Shown here: positions 17,426-26,177 of the stretch, piece after piece
How the letters are laid out: each line of letters begins with the position of its first letter
Position numbering within the stretch: the first letter of the stretch is position 1
Assembly (NCBI RefSeq): GCF_014648055.1
Contig: NZ_BMQJ01000007.1
Coordinates: forward strand, 63,046 to 127,045
Length of the DNA: 64,000 nucleotides
Direction of reading: 5' to 3'
Source: Streptosporangium pseudovulgare
GTDB lineage: Bacteria; Actinomycetota; Actinomycetes; Streptosporangiales; Streptosporangiaceae
The notes under the pieces: generated by a model
Told to the model about the DNA's origin: nothing
What the model saw: only the letters and a program-made list of their open reading frames with translations
Database searches by the model: none
Position numbers and translations under genes: made by a program

Positions 17426-18073
17426 ATGCTTTCCACGACTCCGCGCACCCGGCCCGGCCGCATGAAGGAACGGGCCAGGACCGGCCGCGAGGACCTGTAC
17501 GCGGTGCTGGACGCCGGGCTGATCTGCCACCTGGGCGTGGTGAGGTCCGACGGGACGCCGACGGTGCTCCCCACCTGCTACGGCCGCATCGGCGACACCC
17601 TCTACCTGCACGGCTCGACCGGCTCCCCCTCGTTGCGGGGGGAGGGCGAGGTGTGCGTGACGGTGACCCACCTGGACGGGGTCGTGCTGGCCCGCTCGGT
17701 GTTCAACCACTCGGTGAACTACCGCTCCGCCATGGTCTACGGCCGTCCCCGCGTCGTGACGGACCCCGAGGAGCGGCTGGCGGGGCTGCGTGCGATCACC
17801 GAGCGGCTCGCGCCCGGCCAGTGGGACGCCGTCCGCCTGCCGACGCGGAAGGAGCTCGCCGCCACCGCCGTGGTGGCCCTCTCCCTGGCGGAGGCGTCGG
17901 TGAAGGTACGGCAGGGCCCGCCGGGCGACGAGGAGGAGGACTACGCGCTGCCCGTCTGGGCCGGCGTGCTGCCGCTGCGCGCCTCCTGGGGCGAACCGGA
18001 GGCGGACCCCGCGCTGCCCGCGGGCGTGGACGTCCCCGGGCACATCGCCTCCCGCGCCGCACCCGGCCGGTAG
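17426..18073 (+). CDS. PNPOx-like FMN-binding flavoprotein (pyridoxamine 5'-phosphate oxidase family)
   Basis: 215 aa with the split-barrel flavin fold: LICHLGVVRSDGTPTVLPTCYGR, DTLYLHGSTGS, VCVTVTHLDGVVLARSVFNHSVNYRS. This matches the family of pyridoxamine 5'-phosphate oxidase-like proteins (including Nim-type) and not canonical PdxH, which is longer at its C-terminus and substrate site. It is divergently paired with a MocR/PdxR-type regulator, a common arrangement that suggests a link to vitamin B6 or flavin-dependent reduction. The exact reaction is not known. Confidence 0.85.
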   Translation: MLSTTPRTRPGRMKERARTGREDLYAVLDAGLICHLGVVRSDGTPTVLPTCYGRIGDTLYLHGSTGSPSLRGEGEVCVTVTHLDGVVLARSVFNHSVNYRSAMVYGRPRVVTDPEERLAGLRAITERLAPGQWDAVRLPTRKELAATAVVALSLAEASVKVRQGPPGDEEEDYALPVWAGVLPLRASWGEPEADPALPAGVDVPGHIASRAAPGR

Positions 18074-18189
18074 GGCGCGTTTTTCCAGGCGTTCTGACGG
18101 TTTGTGGTTAATCCCCGGAAACCGATGTTCTGTCGCTAAGCTACGGTCCGTCTTTCATGGGTGGGGGCCCAGTCAACTGAGGAGACCGC

Positions 18190-19971
18190 ATGTACGGCAC
18201 GTCATCGGCATGGCGAGTCCCCGGCTACACGGAGATCCGCGAGCTGGGCGCCGGCGCGGCCGGCCGCGTGATGATGGCCCGGCACGACGCCGACGACGTC
18301 CTGGTGGCGATCAAATATCTGTCCGACAGGCTCAGGGGCGACGTCGGCTTCGTCGCGCGCTTCCGACACGAGGCCCGGGTGCTCTACACCCTCGACAGCC
18401 CCCACGCCGTCCGGCTCTACGACTACGTCGAGACCGGCGAGGGCGCCGCGATCGTCATGGAGCTGGTCAACGGCGTCCCGCTGCGGGCCGTACTCCGCTC
18501 GGAGGGGCCGACCGGCCCGGAGGCCGCGCTGGTGGTGCTCAAGGGAGCGCTCACCGGCCTGGCCGCCGCGCACAAGATCAACGTCGTGCACCGCGACTTC
18601 AAGCCCGAGAACGTCCTGATCGAGCCCGACGGCACGAGCCGGCTGGTCGACTTCGGCATCGCCGTCCGCTCCGGCGAGGGGGACGTCCCGGCGGGAACGC
18701 CGCCCTACATGGCGCCGGAGCAGTGGTCGGGGGGTCCGGCCTCCCCGGCCACCGACGTCTACGCCGCCACCGCGGTGTTCTTCGAGTGCCTGACGGGCGC
18801 CCGCCCGTTCCGCGGGACGAACATCGCCGCGCTGGCCCGGCAGCACCAGAGCATGGCCCCTCCGTCGGAGGAGGTGCCCTCGGCCCTGCGGGGCCTGGTG
18901 GAGCGGGGCCTGGCCAAGCACGCGGCGGACCGCCCGCCGACCGCCATCGCCTTCCTCACCGAGCTGGAGGCGGTGGCCGCCGACGCCTACGGCCCCGACT
19001 GGGAGGAGCGGGGCCGCCGCCGCCTGGCGGCGCTGGCCGGGATCATGGCGTCGCTCTTCCCCTTCCCGCGCAGGTCGGCGACCTCGGAGGCGCACACCTC
19101 GCTCGCCGAGACCGACCTGGGTGATCCGGTGCCGGGCGAGGCCGACCCGGACGGGCGGGAGGACCTGGACCTGGACGACCACGGCTGGCGGGCGGTGCTG
19201 TCCAGGCGGACCTCCAAGATCCTGGTCGGCGTCGGGTGCGTCGCGCTGGTCGGCGTCATCGGGATGGTACTGGTCAACTCCTCCGGCTCCAGCGAGATCC
19301 AGGCCCGCAGCTCGGCCGCCACCGCGAGCGCGACCCCCTCGGACCCGGTGGAGTCGATCACCCCCGGGGAGACCGACGAGCCGCAGGAGGAGACGCCGGA
19401 GGAGACGCCGGCGAAGGCCACCCCCAGCGCGTCGGCGACCGACGAGACCCCGGCGGCGACCTCCGCCGCCAGCCCGCCGCCGGTGTCGCCCACGCGCAGG
19501 CCCACCGCCCGGCCCACCAGGACCACCGCGGCCCCGTCGGCCACCCCGACGCGGACCCGCCGCCCGCACCGGCCCACCCCCACCCGGACGGCCTCACCGT
19601 CCACCACCGAGGAGGAGACCTCCGACGTCGGCCGCCCGGGTGAGCAGCCGGCGCGGACCTCGACGCCGCGGGCCACCTCCACGCCGCAGGCGACGCAGCC
19701 GCCGAGGACGCAGCCGCCGAAGACGCCGAAGCCCGACCCCAGCTCCAGCTCCAGCTCCAGCTCCAGCCCCAGCGGGGATGACGGCACGTCCAACCCCTCC
19801 CCGTCGGACACCCGCAGCGGAGACATCGGCTTCTCGCCCACCCCGCCCGCCACGACCGCGTCCGCCGCGTTCCTCGCCCTCGGGGCGCTGACCGGCGCCG
19901 TCCCGTTCGCGGCCGTCCCGTTGGCGGCCGGGCTGCGCCGCGGGCGTCCGAACGGCCGGACCCGGCGGTGA
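18190..19971 (+). CDS. Membrane Ser/Thr protein kinase with mucin-like outside region
   Basis: 593 aa. Kinase domain about 10-265: [10 protein letters not shown] glycine loop, VAIKY lysine, RHEARVL helix-C Glu, VHRDFKPENV catalytic loop, LVDFGIA metal loop and YMAPEQW, all intact. One span lies at about 343-362. The outside region (about 365-550) is rich in Thr, Pro and Ser, including an eight-plus Ser run coded by AGCTCC repeats. A second hydrophobic segment (about 553-583) precedes an Arg-rich end, so the C-terminus may return to the cytosol. No PASTA repeats are present. It is coupled by GTGA to a pseudokinase gene and followed by a DUF2510 protein, which suggests a signalling unit. Confidence 0.9.
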   Translation: MYGTSSAWRVPGYTEIRELGAGAAGRVMMARHDADDVLVAIKYLSDRLRGDVGFVARFRHEARVLYTLDSPHAVRLYDYVETGEGAAIVMELVNGVPLRAVLRSEGPTGPEAALVVLKGALTGLAAAHKINVVHRDFKPENVLIEPDGTSRLVDFGIAVRSGEGDVPAGTPPYMAPEQWSGGPASPATDVYAATAVFFECLTGARPFRGTNIAALARQHQSMAPPSEEVPSALRGLVERGLAKHAADRPPTAIAFLTELEAVAADAYGPDWEERGRRRLAALAGIMASLFPFPRRSATSEAHTSLAETDLGDPVPGEADPDGREDLDLDDHGWRAVLSRRTSKILVGVGCVALVGVIGMVLVNSSGSSEIQARSSAATASATPSDPVESITPGETDEPQEETPEETPAKATPSASATDETPAATSAASPPPVSPTRRPTARPTRTTAAPSATPTRTRRPHRPTPTRTASPSTTEEETSDVGRPGEQPARTSTPRATSTPQATQPPRTQPPKTPKPDPSSSSSSSSSPSGDDGTSNPSPSDTRSGDIGFSPTPPATTASAAFLALGALTGAVPFAAVPLAAGLRRGRPNGRTRR

Positions 19972-21362
19972 ACCCGGGCCCGGAGGGCCCGGCCGGGTTC
20001 CGGCCGGGCCACCGAACGCGGGCCGGTGAGCTGGGCACCTGGTGGTCCGCGGTGACGGCCGACGGGCGTCCGGGCGGCGCCCTGCGCTTCTCCCCCGAGT
20101 CGGTCGCCGACCCGGCGGCGCGGCGGCGGCTGGCCGGGGTCGTGACCGCGGACCTGGGGTTCGCCCGGGGCGGCCGGAGCGGACTGCTTCCGGTCGCCGA
20201 CCTGGTCGCGGCCGGGGACGACGTGTGGCTGCTCACCGCCGAGCCCGCCGCCCCCACGCTGGCCGACCTGCTGTCCGAGCCGCCCACCGCCCACGGTCCC
20301 GGCCCGGGCGGGGCCGCCGCGGTCCTGGTGGAGACCGCGCAGACGCTCCTCGCCCTGCACGCGGCGGGCCTGGCCCACGGCGCGCTGCATCCGGGCACGG
20401 TGGTGGTCGCCGCCGACGGGTCGGCGCTGCTCGCCGAGCGCGGGCTGGCCGGGGCGCTGCGCGGCCGCCCCGCCGCTCCGGAGCACGACGTCGCGGCGTG
20501 GGCCTCGCTCGCCACGGAGCTGGCCGCCCGCTGGGCGGCGCCGTACCCGGAGGCGGCCGGGCTCCTGGAGCGGGCCGCGGCGACCGCCTCCGCCCGGGGC
20601 CTCGCCCAGGCCCGCGACGTCCTGCTGGCCGGGCGCGACCTGCTGCCGGACGGCTTCGCCGGACGCGACCGGCTGGCGGAGGCCGCGCGCCGGCGGCCGG
20701 CGGAGGCCACGCTTCCCCCGGGGCCCGTCCCCGGGGCTCCCCTGCCGGACGAGGGGGGGATCGCCACGCTGCTGCCGGCCGCCGCGGGCGGCGGGCGCGC
20801 GGGCGGTGACGAGAGCACGGTCCTGGGGTCCGGGTCCGGGGCGCCGGCGGAGACCGAAGCCGCGCGGATCTGGCGGGGCGGCCGCGACGGGTCGTCCGGT
20901 GCGGCCTCCCGAGGGCGGCGGGCCTCCCGCGGCAGGGTCCGGCGCGGCCGTACGGCTCTCGCCTCGGTGATCATCGCGTTGATGGTGGTCGCGGGGGTGC
21001 TGGTCTGGCTGTTCCGCGAGCCGGCGGACCCGGGGACGCCGCTGGCGGTGACCGGGGTGCAGGTGACCGCGCCGAAGAAGCCGCAGGGCTGCGGCACGAC
21101 CGTCAGGATCACCGGCGTGCTCTCCACCAACGGCTCCGCCGGAAGGATCCGCTACCAGTGGCGGCGCAGCGACCGCAGGACGCCGACCGAGCAGACCGAA
21201 GAGGTCGAGGCCGGGAGGACCTCGCACGAGGTGACCCTGCTGTGGACGGTCCGTGGCGACGGGGACTTCCGGGGGACCGCCACCCTGCGGGTCCTCTCTC
21301 CCCTGCCCAAGGGCGGAAAGCTGCAGGGCAGGGCCTCTTTCACCTACCGGTGCACGTCATGA
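19968..21362 (+). CDS. Membrane pseudokinase with extracellular beta-sandwich-like domain
   Basis: 464 aa, GTG start overlapping the kinase stop. Residues about 20-230 follow a protein-kinase layout but lack key residues: HGALHPGTVVV stands where HRDxKPxN is expected, and the DFG position reads LLAERGLAG. A disordered linker follows, then an Arg-rich stop, one span (about 328-350) and an outside domain of about 110 aa with two Cys (QGCGTT and FTYRC) likely to form a disulphide. The layout mirrors receptor-like proteins that regulate an active kinase partner. Naming it a pseudokinase rests on weak but well-placed similarity. Confidence 0.7.
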   Translation: MNPGPEGPAGFRPGHRTRAGELGTWWSAVTADGRPGGALRFSPESVADPAARRRLAGVVTADLGFARGGRSGLLPVADLVAAGDDVWLLTAEPAAPTLADLLSEPPTAHGPGPGGAAAVLVETAQTLLALHAAGLAHGALHPGTVVVAADGSALLAERGLAGALRGRPAAPEHDVAAWASLATELAARWAAPYPEAAGLLERAAATASARGLAQARDVLLAGRDLLPDGFAGRDRLAEAARRRPAEATLPPGPVPGAPLPDEGGIATLLPAAAGGGRAGGDESTVLGSGSGAPAETEAARIWRGGRDGSSGAASRGRRASRGRVRRGRTALASVIIALMVVAGVLVWLFREPADPGTPLAVTGVQVTAPKKPQGCGTTVRITGVLSTNGSAGRIRYQWRRSDRRTPTEQTEEVEAGRTSHEVTLLWTVRGDGDFRGTATLRVLSPLPKGGKLQGRASFTYRCTS

Positions 21363-21414
21363 TCCGGATATACCGATAATGCAGGATAAATAGGTTCTTA
21401 CTACTCTGACGGCC

Positions 21415-22617
21415 ATGACCACGCAGACCCCCGCCGGCTGGTACCCGGATCCCTACGGCTCACCGCGGCTGCGGTGGTGGGACGGAAACCAGTGGACCGA
21501 CGCCACCCACCCGGTGGAGTCCCCCGCCGGACCGGCGTCCCCGCCCCAGACCGGACCGCTCCCCGGGCAGACCGGACCGTTCCCCGGCCAGGCGGGTCCG
21601 GCCGGGCCGCACGACCAGCCGGGGGCGTCCCCGTGGCAGCCGCCGGGACAGGCCGGGCGGCAGGGACCGGCCGGTCCGCCGGGAGGACCTCCGTCTCCGG
21701 AGGCCCAGCACGGCCGGCCGGGTCCGGGAGGCGGGCCCGACCAGCACGGCCGACCGGGACAGCCCGGCCAGTACGGGCAGCACGGGCAGCCGCCGTGGGG
21801 CGGCCCGCCGAACGTCACGGCGCAGCTGCCCGCGGGCGCGTACGGCCCGCCGCCGCGCCGGAGCGCCCCCTGGCCCTGGATCCTCGGCGTCGGCGCGGTG
21901 GTCCTGGTCGCGGTGATCGTCGCCGCCGTGTTCCTCATCCCCAGGGGCGGCGAGCTCGCGGACGACCGCCCCTCGCCGCTTCCGACGACGACCGCGGAGC
22001 CGACCTCCCCGCCGACGCCCACGCCGTCGGACCCGGCGACACCGGAGTCACCGCCCTCGGACGGCCCCGAGCTGCCCCAGCCGGAGAACGGGCGCATCAC
22101 CGACTCCACCTCCGGCCTGTCCTACGACTTCCCCGGCGAGCCCTGGAAGGTGCCGCCCGGCACCCGTACGGACGGCACGAGCTTCCTGAACGGCAGCAGG
22201 GTCGAGGCGACCTCCCAGAAGAACTTCGATGGCGAGGGCCACGACTGGGTCGGCAACCTCTTCACCGGCGAGCTGCCGGACAGGTTCGGCTACGACGGCG
22301 TCCCCGGCATGCGGGCGACCCTCTCGTCGCTGCTGCTGGGCGTCGAACCGGTCTTCTACAGCCCCCCGCACACCAAGAAGATCGTCGAGAACAAGGCGAT
22401 CAAGGTGAGCGGCAGGGACGCCTGGCTCCTCGTCTTCGACATGGACTTCTCCCAGGAGGCCAAGGCCAACGGCTGGAAGTTCAAGAAGGAACGCGGCGCC
22501 ATGGTGCTGGTGGACCGCGGCGCGGGCAGGCGCCCGGCGCTGATGTACATGTCCGTGCCCGACAACCTCGGTCTCGCGGTGGTCGACCGGGTTGTCGGCT
22601 CCCTCAAGCTCTCCTGA
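21415..22617 (+). CDS. DUF2510 membrane protein with proline/glycine-rich linker
   Basis: 400 aa. The first ~32 residues are a DUF2510 unit ([22 protein letters not shown]), a short tryptophan-rich module found at cytosolic ends of actinobacterial membrane proteins. A long Gly/Pro/Gln region (about 35-140) follows, then one span (about 153-175), a Thr/Pro linker, and an outside globular domain (about 220-400) of unknown family. It lies 52 bp after the pseudokinase and may be a substrate or part of the same envelope-signalling unit. Confidence 0.82.
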   Translation: MTTQTPAGWYPDPYGSPRLRWWDGNQWTDATHPVESPAGPASPPQTGPLPGQTGPFPGQAGPAGPHDQPGASPWQPPGQAGRQGPAGPPGGPPSPEAQHGRPGPGGGPDQHGRPGQPGQYGQHGQPPWGGPPNVTAQLPAGAYGPPPRRSAPWPWILGVGAVVLVAVIVAAVFLIPRGGELADDRPSPLPTTTAEPTSPPTPTPSDPATPESPPSDGPELPQPENGRITDSTSGLSYDFPGEPWKVPPGTRTDGTSFLNGSRVEATSQKNFDGEGHDWVGNLFTGELPDRFGYDGVPGMRATLSSLLLGVEPVFYSPPHTKKIVENKAIKVSGRDAWLLVFDMDFSQEAKANGWKFKKERGAMVLVDRGAGRRPALMYMSVPDNLGLAVVDRVVGSLKLS

Positions 22618-22639
22618 AGGTGGGACTACGCTGAAGGCT

Positions 22640-23242
22640 ATGAGTGACCTGCTGGTCTGGATCGACTGTGAGATGACCGGGCTCGATCTCGGCCGAGACG
22701 CCCTTGTCGAGGTGGCCTGCGTGGTCACGGACAGCGAGCTGAACCAGCTCGACGAGGGCATGGACGTGGTGATCAAGCCTCCGCCGGAGGCGGTGGAGCA
22801 GATGTCGGACGTCGTCCGGGAGATGCACACCGCGTCCGGCCTGCTGGAGTCCCTGGCCGGCGGGGTGACCCTGGCCGAGGCCGAGGCCATGGTCCTGTCC
22901 TACATCAAGGGCCACGTCCCGGAGGCGAAGCGGGCGCCGCTGTGCGGCAACTCCATCGCCACCGACCGCTCCTTCATCGCGCGCGACATGCCGGGGGTGG
23001 ACGCGTTCCTGCACTACCGGATGGTCGACGTGTCCTCGATCAAGGAGCTGGCCCGGCGGTGGTACCCGCGGGTGTACTTCGCCGCGCCGGAGAAGCAGGG
23101 CGGGCACCGGGCGCTGGCCGACATCACCGAGAGCATCCGCGAGCTGCGCTACTACCGCGCGGCGGTCTTCGTGGCCCAGCCCGGCCCCGACTCCGCCACC
23201 GCCCGCGAGCTGGCCGAGGGCGTCTCGGCGGAGCCGGTCTGA
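22640..23242 (+). CDS. orn: Oligoribonuclease
   Basis: 200 aa from ATG 22640. This DEDDh exonuclease shows [13 protein letters not shown] (first D and E), [15 protein letters not shown] (second D) and GGHRALADI (H and last D). Orn breaks 2-5 nt RNAs and pGpG to mononucleotides, finishing RNA decay and c-di-GMP turnover. The start is fixed by family length (about 180-200 aa). The last ~20 residues are an actinobacterial extension. tRNA-His follows directly, an arrangement known from other actinobacteria. Confidence 0.97.
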   Translation: MSDLLVWIDCEMTGLDLGRDALVEVACVVTDSELNQLDEGMDVVIKPPPEAVEQMSDVVREMHTASGLLESLAGGVTLAEAEAMVLSYIKGHVPEAKRAPLCGNSIATDRSFIARDMPGVDAFLHYRMVDVSSIKELARRWYPRVYFAAPEKQGGHRALADITESIRELRYYRAAVFVAQPGPDSATARELAEGVSAEPV

Positions 23243-23340
23243 CGGTGCTCGCGGAGCCGGTCTGACGGTGCTCGCGAAACCGGGTACGAAACGACTCCCG
23301 GGAACCGCTACACTTTTCCATGTGCTGCTGCGGCAGACAT

Positions 23341-23417
23341 GGTGGGTGTAGCTCAGTTGGCAGAGCGCCAGGTTGTGGTCCTGGATGTCGAGGGTTCAAG
23401 TCCCTTCACTCACCCCA
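23341..23417 (+). tRNA. tRNA-His (anticodon GTG), with encoded G-1 and CCA
   Basis: All four arms fold: acceptor GTGGGTG/CACTCAC (23342-23348 with 23407-23413), D arm GCTC/GAGC, anticodon arm CCAGG/CCTGG with loop TTGTGGT (anticodon 23375-23377), and T arm GAGGG/CCCTT. The extra G at 23341 can pair with discriminator C at 23414, the identity mark of tRNA-His, and CCA is encoded at 23415-23417. Confidence 0.97.
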
Positions 23418-23422
23418 CGGAG

Positions 23423-23450
23423 AACGGCCGGTCCTACGGGACCGGCCGTT
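23423..23450 (+). terminator. Terminator after tRNA-His
   Basis: AACGGCCGGTCC and GGACCGGCCGTT form a perfect 12-bp stem with loop TACG, followed by CCGCTTT. It starts 5 bp after the tRNA CCA. Confidence 0.8.
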
Positions 23451-23571
23451 CCGCTTTCCACCCGCGACTGGATCACCAAATCCAGATATAACCAGTTATG
23501 CTCACTTCTATCGCCTCGCCGTAAGATCGGGGGGTTCGGCGACCTGACCGTGTAGCCGCCACGGAGGCCGG

Positions 23572-23856
23572 ATGAGACCCGACGACGCCCCCCACGCCGC
23601 CGACCCGCGAACCGCGACGGGCCTGAGCAGACGCGAGGCCGAGGTCATGGAGCTGATAGCCACGGGCCGCTCCAACGGGCAGATCGCCCAGCACCTCTTC
23701 CTCAGCGAGAAGACCGTGAAGAACCACGTGAACCGGATCTACGCCAAGCTCGGCGCCGACTGCCGGATGACCGCGATCGGCCTGTGGCGGCAGCGCTCCG
23801 GCAAGGGCGACGTCCCGGCCAGAGCCCCGGACAGGACGTCCAGGGCGGCCGGCTAG
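23572..23856 (+). CDS. Orphan LuxR-type DNA-binding protein (no receiver domain)
   Basis: 94 aa, nearly all a LuxR/NarL C-terminal helix-turn-helix: [45 protein letters not shown]. There is no phosphoreceiver or ligand domain, so it resembles small stand-alone regulators of the GerE type. The ATG is preceded by a weak GGAGG-like site. It ends 5 bp before the convergent lysine transaminase gene. Targets are not known. Confidence 0.85.
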   Translation: MRPDDAPHAADPRTATGLSRREAEVMELIATGRSNGQIAQHLFLSEKTVKNHVNRIYAKLGADCRMTAIGLWRQRSGKGDVPARAPDRTSRAAG

Positions 23857-23861
23857 GCGGG

Positions 23862-25154
23862 CTAGGGCGCGTCCCGCAGGGTGGTCAGGGCGCGGGAGAT
23901 CGCCTCCGTCCCCTCCTCCAGCTCCTCGCGGGTGATCGACAGGGCCGGGCGCAGCCGTACCGACCGCTCGCCGCAGGGCAGCACGAGCACGCCCTCGTCC
24001 TGCCGGAGCAGGACGACCAGCCGGTCGCGCGCGGCCGGGTCCGGCAGGTCGAAGGCGCACATGAGGCCGCGGCCCCGGGCGTTGCCGACCAGTTCGGGGA
24101 AGCCCGCCTGGATCTTCTGCAGCGTGGCGAGGAGTTCGGCGCCGAGCTCGCCGGCCCGGGCGATGAGCCCGTCGCGTTCGATGATCTCCAGGATCCGGCG
24201 GGAGCGGACCATGTCCACCAGCCCGCCGCCCCAGGTGGAGTTGATGCGCCCGCTCACCCGGAAGACGTTGTCGGGAACCAGGTCCACCCGGCGGCCCGCC
24301 ATGATCCCGCCGACCTGGACCTTCTTGGCGAAGGCCACGATGTCGGGGCGCAGGCCGAGCTGCTGGTGGGCCCAGGGGGCGCCGGTGGTCCCGGCGCCGG
24401 TCTGCACCTCGTCCATGACGAACAGGGCGTCGTGTTCGTGGCAGAGCCGTTCCATCGCCTGGAGGAACTCGGCCCGCATGTGGTTGTCGCCGCCCTCGCC
24501 CTGGATGGGTTCGGCGATGAAGCAGGCGATGTCGTGCGGGTGACGTTCGAAGGCCGCCCGGGCCTGGGCGAGGGCCCGCTCCTCGGCGGCCTCGACGTCG
24601 CCGAGGTGGATGGCGGGCACGTCGATCCGCGGCCAGTCGAACTGCGGGAAGCGGTCGGTCTTGACCGGGTCGGTGTTGGTCAGCGAGAGGGTGTAGCCGC
24701 TGCGGCCGTGGAAGGCCCGGGTGAGGTGGAGGACCCGGGCGCCGAGTCCCGGGGAGCGGCCCTGGGCCTCGTTGTGGCGGCTCTTCCAGTCGAAGGCGCA
24801 CTTCAGCGCGTTCTCGACGGCCAGCGCGCCGCCTTCCACGAAGAACAGGTGCGGCAGTTCGGGATCGCCCAGCACCCGGACGAAGGTCTCGGTGAACTCG
24901 GCGAGGTGGACGGTGTAGAGGTCGGGGTTGGCCGGCTTGTTCGCGGCGATCCTGCCGAGCCGGTCCAGGAACGCGGGGTCGTCGTCGAACGGGTTCACGC
25001 CCAGCGGCGCGGAGGCGAAGAAGGTGTAGAAGTCCAGGTAGCTCCGGCCGGTGCGGGCGTCGACCAGCCGGGAGCCCCGGCTGCGTTCCAGGTCCAGCAC
25101 CAGGCGGTAGCCGTCGACGAGCAGATGACGAGAGAGCCGGCCGTGCACGTCCAT
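23862..25154 (-). CDS. lat: L-lysine 6-transaminase
   Basis: 430 aa, class III PLP aminotransferase. Hallmarks include FFVEGGALAVENALKCAFDWK, GRSGYTLSLTNTDP, FIAEPIQGEGGDNHMR, MDEVQTGAGTTG and the PLP lysine in AFAKKVQVGG near residue 277. The sequence pattern matches Lat, which moves the epsilon-amino group of lysine to 2-oxoglutarate, giving piperideine-6-carboxylate. This feeds alpha-aminoadipate (a beta-lactam precursor in some actinomycetes) or lysine breakdown and is linked to osmotic and dormancy responses. No beta-lactam genes are adjacent, so a catabolic or stress role is more likely. Confidence 0.92.
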   Translation of the reverse strand: MDVHGRLSRHLLVDGYRLVLDLERSRGSRLVDARTGRSYLDFYTFFASAPLGVNPFDDDPAFLDRLGRIAANKPANPDLYTVHLAEFTETFVRVLGDPELPHLFFVEGGALAVENALKCAFDWKSRHNEAQGRSPGLGARVLHLTRAFHGRSGYTLSLTNTDPVKTDRFPQFDWPRIDVPAIHLGDVEAAEERALAQARAAFERHPHDIACFIAEPIQGEGGDNHMRAEFLQAMERLCHEHDALFVMDEVQTGAGTTGAPWAHQQLGLRPDIVAFAKKVQVGGIMAGRRVDLVPDNVFRVSGRINSTWGGGLVDMVRSRRILEIIERDGLIARAGELGAELLATLQKIQAGFPELVGNARGRGLMCAFDLPDPAARDRLVVLLRQDEGVLVLPCGERSVRLRPALSITREELEEGTEAISRALTTLRDAP

Positions 25155-25307
25155 ATCGCCTCCACGGTGTTTGGGAAGATGATTCCCCGTTGAACGGTCA
25201 TCCCTATGGAGACGTTACGCAGAAGAGGCGGTTTTTATAAATATTCTTCGGCGTCTCCCCTTGGTGACCTTTCCGGTCGTCCGGCCGCCCCGGGCCTCTT
25301 CCCCGCC

Positions 25308-25414
25308 GTCCCGCTCCCCGGCCGCCCGGCATCCCCGCCGCCCCGCCCCGGCGGCCTGACCCGTCGTCCCGCTCCCCGGCCGCCCGGCGTCCCCGCCGTC
25401 CCGCCCCGGCGGCC
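25308..25414. repeat. Two ~49-bp direct repeats in the hdeD-lat gap
   Basis: Near-identical copies lie at 25308-25356 and 25366-25414 (period 58 bp, two mismatches), built from CCCGG/GGCGG words. They occupy the middle of the 338-bp stretch between the HdeD gene end (25493) and the lat start (25154). The rest of that stretch is an AT-rich part (about 25155-25255, with TTTTTATAAATATTCTTC) that probably holds the lat promoter. No gene is seen here. Confidence 0.7.
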
Positions 25415-25492
25415 GTACGCTCCGGCCGGGGCCGCCCCGGCGCGGCGGGGTCGCCTCCCCGCCGGGAAGACGACCCCGGGCCCCGGCCCCCG

Positions 25493-26053
25493 TCAGGCGA
25501 CGGTGGGCGCGGCCCCCGCGGGACCGGCCCTGCGGGAGTGGAGCGCCCGCACCCGGAAGGCGAGCGCCATCAGGGCGACGCCGTAGACGATCGCCATCGT
25601 GCCGATGAGCCAGACGACCGCCAGCGCGCCGGCGGCCGGCCAGACGAACAGCAGGACGCCGAACAGGACCGCCAGCACCCCGCTGAGGATGAACGCCCAC
25701 TCCCCCGTCACGGCCTTCCGCAGGCGGATCCCCGCCATGATCTCCGTGACGCCGACGACGACGGCCCAGGCCGCGATCAGGAACAGCAGGGTGAGCGCGG
25801 TGATCCCCGGCCAGACCAGGGCCGCGACGCCGGCCAGGACGCTCAGCACGCCGTAGGCGATCATCCAGGTCCGGGAGCCGCGTTCCCTCGACCCGAGGAG
25901 CGCGAACACGCCGTTGACGATGGCGTACACGCCGAAGACGACGACCAGCACGAAGACCGTGATGCCCGGCCAGAGGATCGCCAGCAGGCCGAACAGGATC
26001 GCGCAGACTCCGCGAACGAGATAGACCCACCATGTACGGGTCAGCTCTTCCAT
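25493..26053 (-). CDS. HdeD-family membrane protein
   Basis: 186 aa with six regular hydrophobic segments (about 8-27, 31-50, 62-80, 86-106, 117-137, 143-163) arranged as repeated pairs with the WPGIT signature three times, as in HdeD acid-resistance proteins. A strong GGGGAGGTGG ribosome site lies ahead of ATG 26053. It lies in a stress group with USP, DoxX and an amidohydrolase. Its start is 17 bp from a 57-bp element that recurs upstream of the amidohydrolase gene, suggesting co-regulation. Molecular activity is unknown for this family. Confidence 0.88.
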   Translation of the reverse strand: MEELTRTWWVYLVRGVCAILFGLLAILWPGITVFVLVVVFGVYAIVNGVFALLGSRERGSRTWMIAYGVLSVLAGVAALVWPGITALTLLFLIAAWAVVVGVTEIMAGIRLRKAVTGEWAFILSGVLAVLFGVLLFVWPAAGALAVVWLIGTMAIVYGVALMALAFRVRALHSRRAGPAGAAPTVA

Positions 26054-26070
26054 GACCCACCTCCCCTTTT

Positions 26071-26127
26071 GACCGATTTATGCCCAGAAAATCCCTGATG
26101 ACGGTCCGAGATTCGGTCAAAACGGTC
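26071..26127. promoter_or_regulatory. 57-bp element with inverted ends, copy 1 (hdeD)
   Basis: GACCGATTT (26071-26079) and AAAACGGTC (26119-26127) are near-perfect inverted repeats at exactly the same spacing as in copy 2 at 28070-28126. The CCAGAA-AT core and the following TTAT are also shared. Extra CGGTC words lie at 26102 and 26114. Candidate operator for the HdeD gene. Confidence 0.6.
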
Positions 26128-26177
26128 TTATTCTCCGGAGGTCGGCCGGCTCGTCGCCCCGGCCCGCGCTCCCCGCC

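Noticed and set aside
19850-19971. Sortase-type sorting signal at the kinase C-terminus
   Set aside because: Hydrophobic stretch and Arg tail fit, but there is no LPxTG or LAxTG motif; a second membrane span is simpler.
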